Below are positions 63,738-64,000 of a stretch of DNA of 64,000 nucleotides, piece after piece (position 1 is the stretch's first letter; each line of letters starts with the position of its first letter). The notes under the pieces are model-generated. The model searched no databases, was not told the origin of the DNA, and saw nothing but the letters and a program-made list of their open reading frames with translations. The stretch comes from Planctomycetales bacterium 71-10 (lineage in GTDB: Bacteria; Planctomycetota; Planctomycetia; Isosphaerales; Isosphaeraceae): positions 62,731 to 126,730 of the forward strand of contig MKTT01000055.1 in the NCBI GenBank assembly GCA_001898385.1, written 5' to 3'. A program made the position numbers and the translations under genes.

Positions 63738-64000
63738 AGTCCGCCTCCTTCCGGGGATCGGGGACGCGCGGCTTCAGGTTCCTCGCCCACTCGAAACGGC
63801 GCTTCTCGGGGTAGGCGTAGCGCCCGTACTTCGGCCTCGCGGGCAGCAGGGCCTGCTTGTCGCGGTCGGTGAGCATGGCGAACCACTCGGCCCTCAACTC
63901 CCTCACGTCGATCTCGCTGAGCTTCACCTTGTCCTCGCGGCCCTTCAAGCTGGCGTAGGCCCGCGAGACGCCCGCCTCCAGGTGGGCTTTCGCCTCCTTG
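63718..64000 (-). CDS. Element protein, C-terminal part (start outside window)
   Basis: The frame stays open to the right edge. Residues before the TTG at 63948 read KEAKAHLEAGVSRAYASL and continue smoothly into KGREDKVKLSEIDVRELR, so the true start is beyond 64000. At least 93 residues, highly charged and helical. The C-terminal part has KYGRYAYPEKRRFEWARN. No family recognised. Confidence 0.65.
   Translation of the reverse strand, partial: KEAKAHLEAGVSRAYASLKGREDKVKLSEIDVRELRAEWFAMLTDRDKQALLPARPKYGRYAYPEKRRFEWARNLKPRVPDPRKEADYEIARR

Larger units (their letters stand above)
54817..64000. mobile_element. Integrated mobile element (left end approximate, right end outside window)
   Basis: The region begins with a tyrosine integrase and an excisionase-like gene and continues with a compact minus-strand operon that includes a ParB-like and a VirD4/TraG-like gene. 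The gene style changes abruptly here to very short, overlapping genes with strong ribosome binding sites. An AT-rich patch (about 54880-54895) lies between the last chromosomal gene and the integrase. No direct-repeat att site can be shown, because the right end is not in view. An integrative conjugative or mobilisable element is the best guess; no relaxase is seen. Confidence 0.65.

Noticed and set aside
1..64000. CRISPR array
   Set aside because: No regularly spaced short direct repeats were seen; the repeats present are palindromic pairs or coding repeats.

Overview
The window is high-GC bacterial DNA that most likely comes from a planctomycete of the Isosphaera/Singulisphaera/Paludisphaera type. 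The main evidence is the pair of a Tat-exported DUF1501 protein and a PSCyt1/DUF1549/DUF1553 cytochrome protein, two secreted proteins with an LEPR-XLL-like N-terminal motif, a PEP-CTERM protein, and strong G/C bias at third codon positions. No ribosomal marker is present, so the genus is not fixed. Genes are mostly in short co-directional runs, and many stops and starts overlap (ATGA, TGATG).

Layout. 0-1.5 kb: the 3' end of a surface protein, a strong terminator and xseB. 1.5-11.5 kb: an RND efflux operon (pump, lipoprotein adaptor, two tandem TolC-type outer-membrane proteins with a LEPR-XLL-like protein between them, and a Gly/Tyr-rich exported protein). 11.5-16.3 kb: the DUF1501 and DUF1549/DUF1553 pair. 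16.7-28.2 kb: a nitrate assimilation locus, comprising a two-component system with a NarX/PilJ-like sensor box, then a DmsB-DmsC fusion, a molybdopterin nitrate reductase, a NirB-NirD fusion, a NarK-type transporter and uroporphyrinogen-III synthase. The leader before this operon carries a sigma-54-like promoter and two mutually exclusive stem-loops. 28.3-34.5 kb: tRNA-Arg(CCG), an MBL-fold hydrolase, a two-domain VOC protein, several unknown small genes including a possible RelE/ParE-like toxin, and a quinone oxidoreductase. 34.8-38.8 kb: NAD kinase, dxs and a polyprenyl synthase on the minus strand. 39-46.6 kb: MiaE, a sugar-catabolism trio (TIM-barrel isomerase, DUF993, Gfo/Idh/MocA), aat, a PfkB kinase and gltX. 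46.7-54.8 kb: an RCC1-like PEP-CTERM protein, a LuxR regulator, an AsmA-like protein and a Calx-beta/GLWxW-repeat protein.

From about 54.8 kb to the right edge the sequence looks like an integrated mobile element: a tyrosine integrase, an excisionase-like protein, and a tightly packed minus-strand operon. That operon encodes a ParB-like protein, a VirD4/TraG-like ATPase, membrane proteins, a protein with six exact 16-residue repeats, and four or five proteins under 110 residues. It starts at a good promoter with a palindrome at the expected transcription start. A structured non-coding stretch (62.9-63.3 kb) separates it from another minus-strand operon that runs off the window. No relaxase or replication gene is visible. 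This element is the best candidate here for an undescribed system.

Three families of palindromic intergenic repeats (two copies each) are scattered through the chromosomal part. The two copies of one family differ by compensatory base changes, which supports a conserved folded structure.
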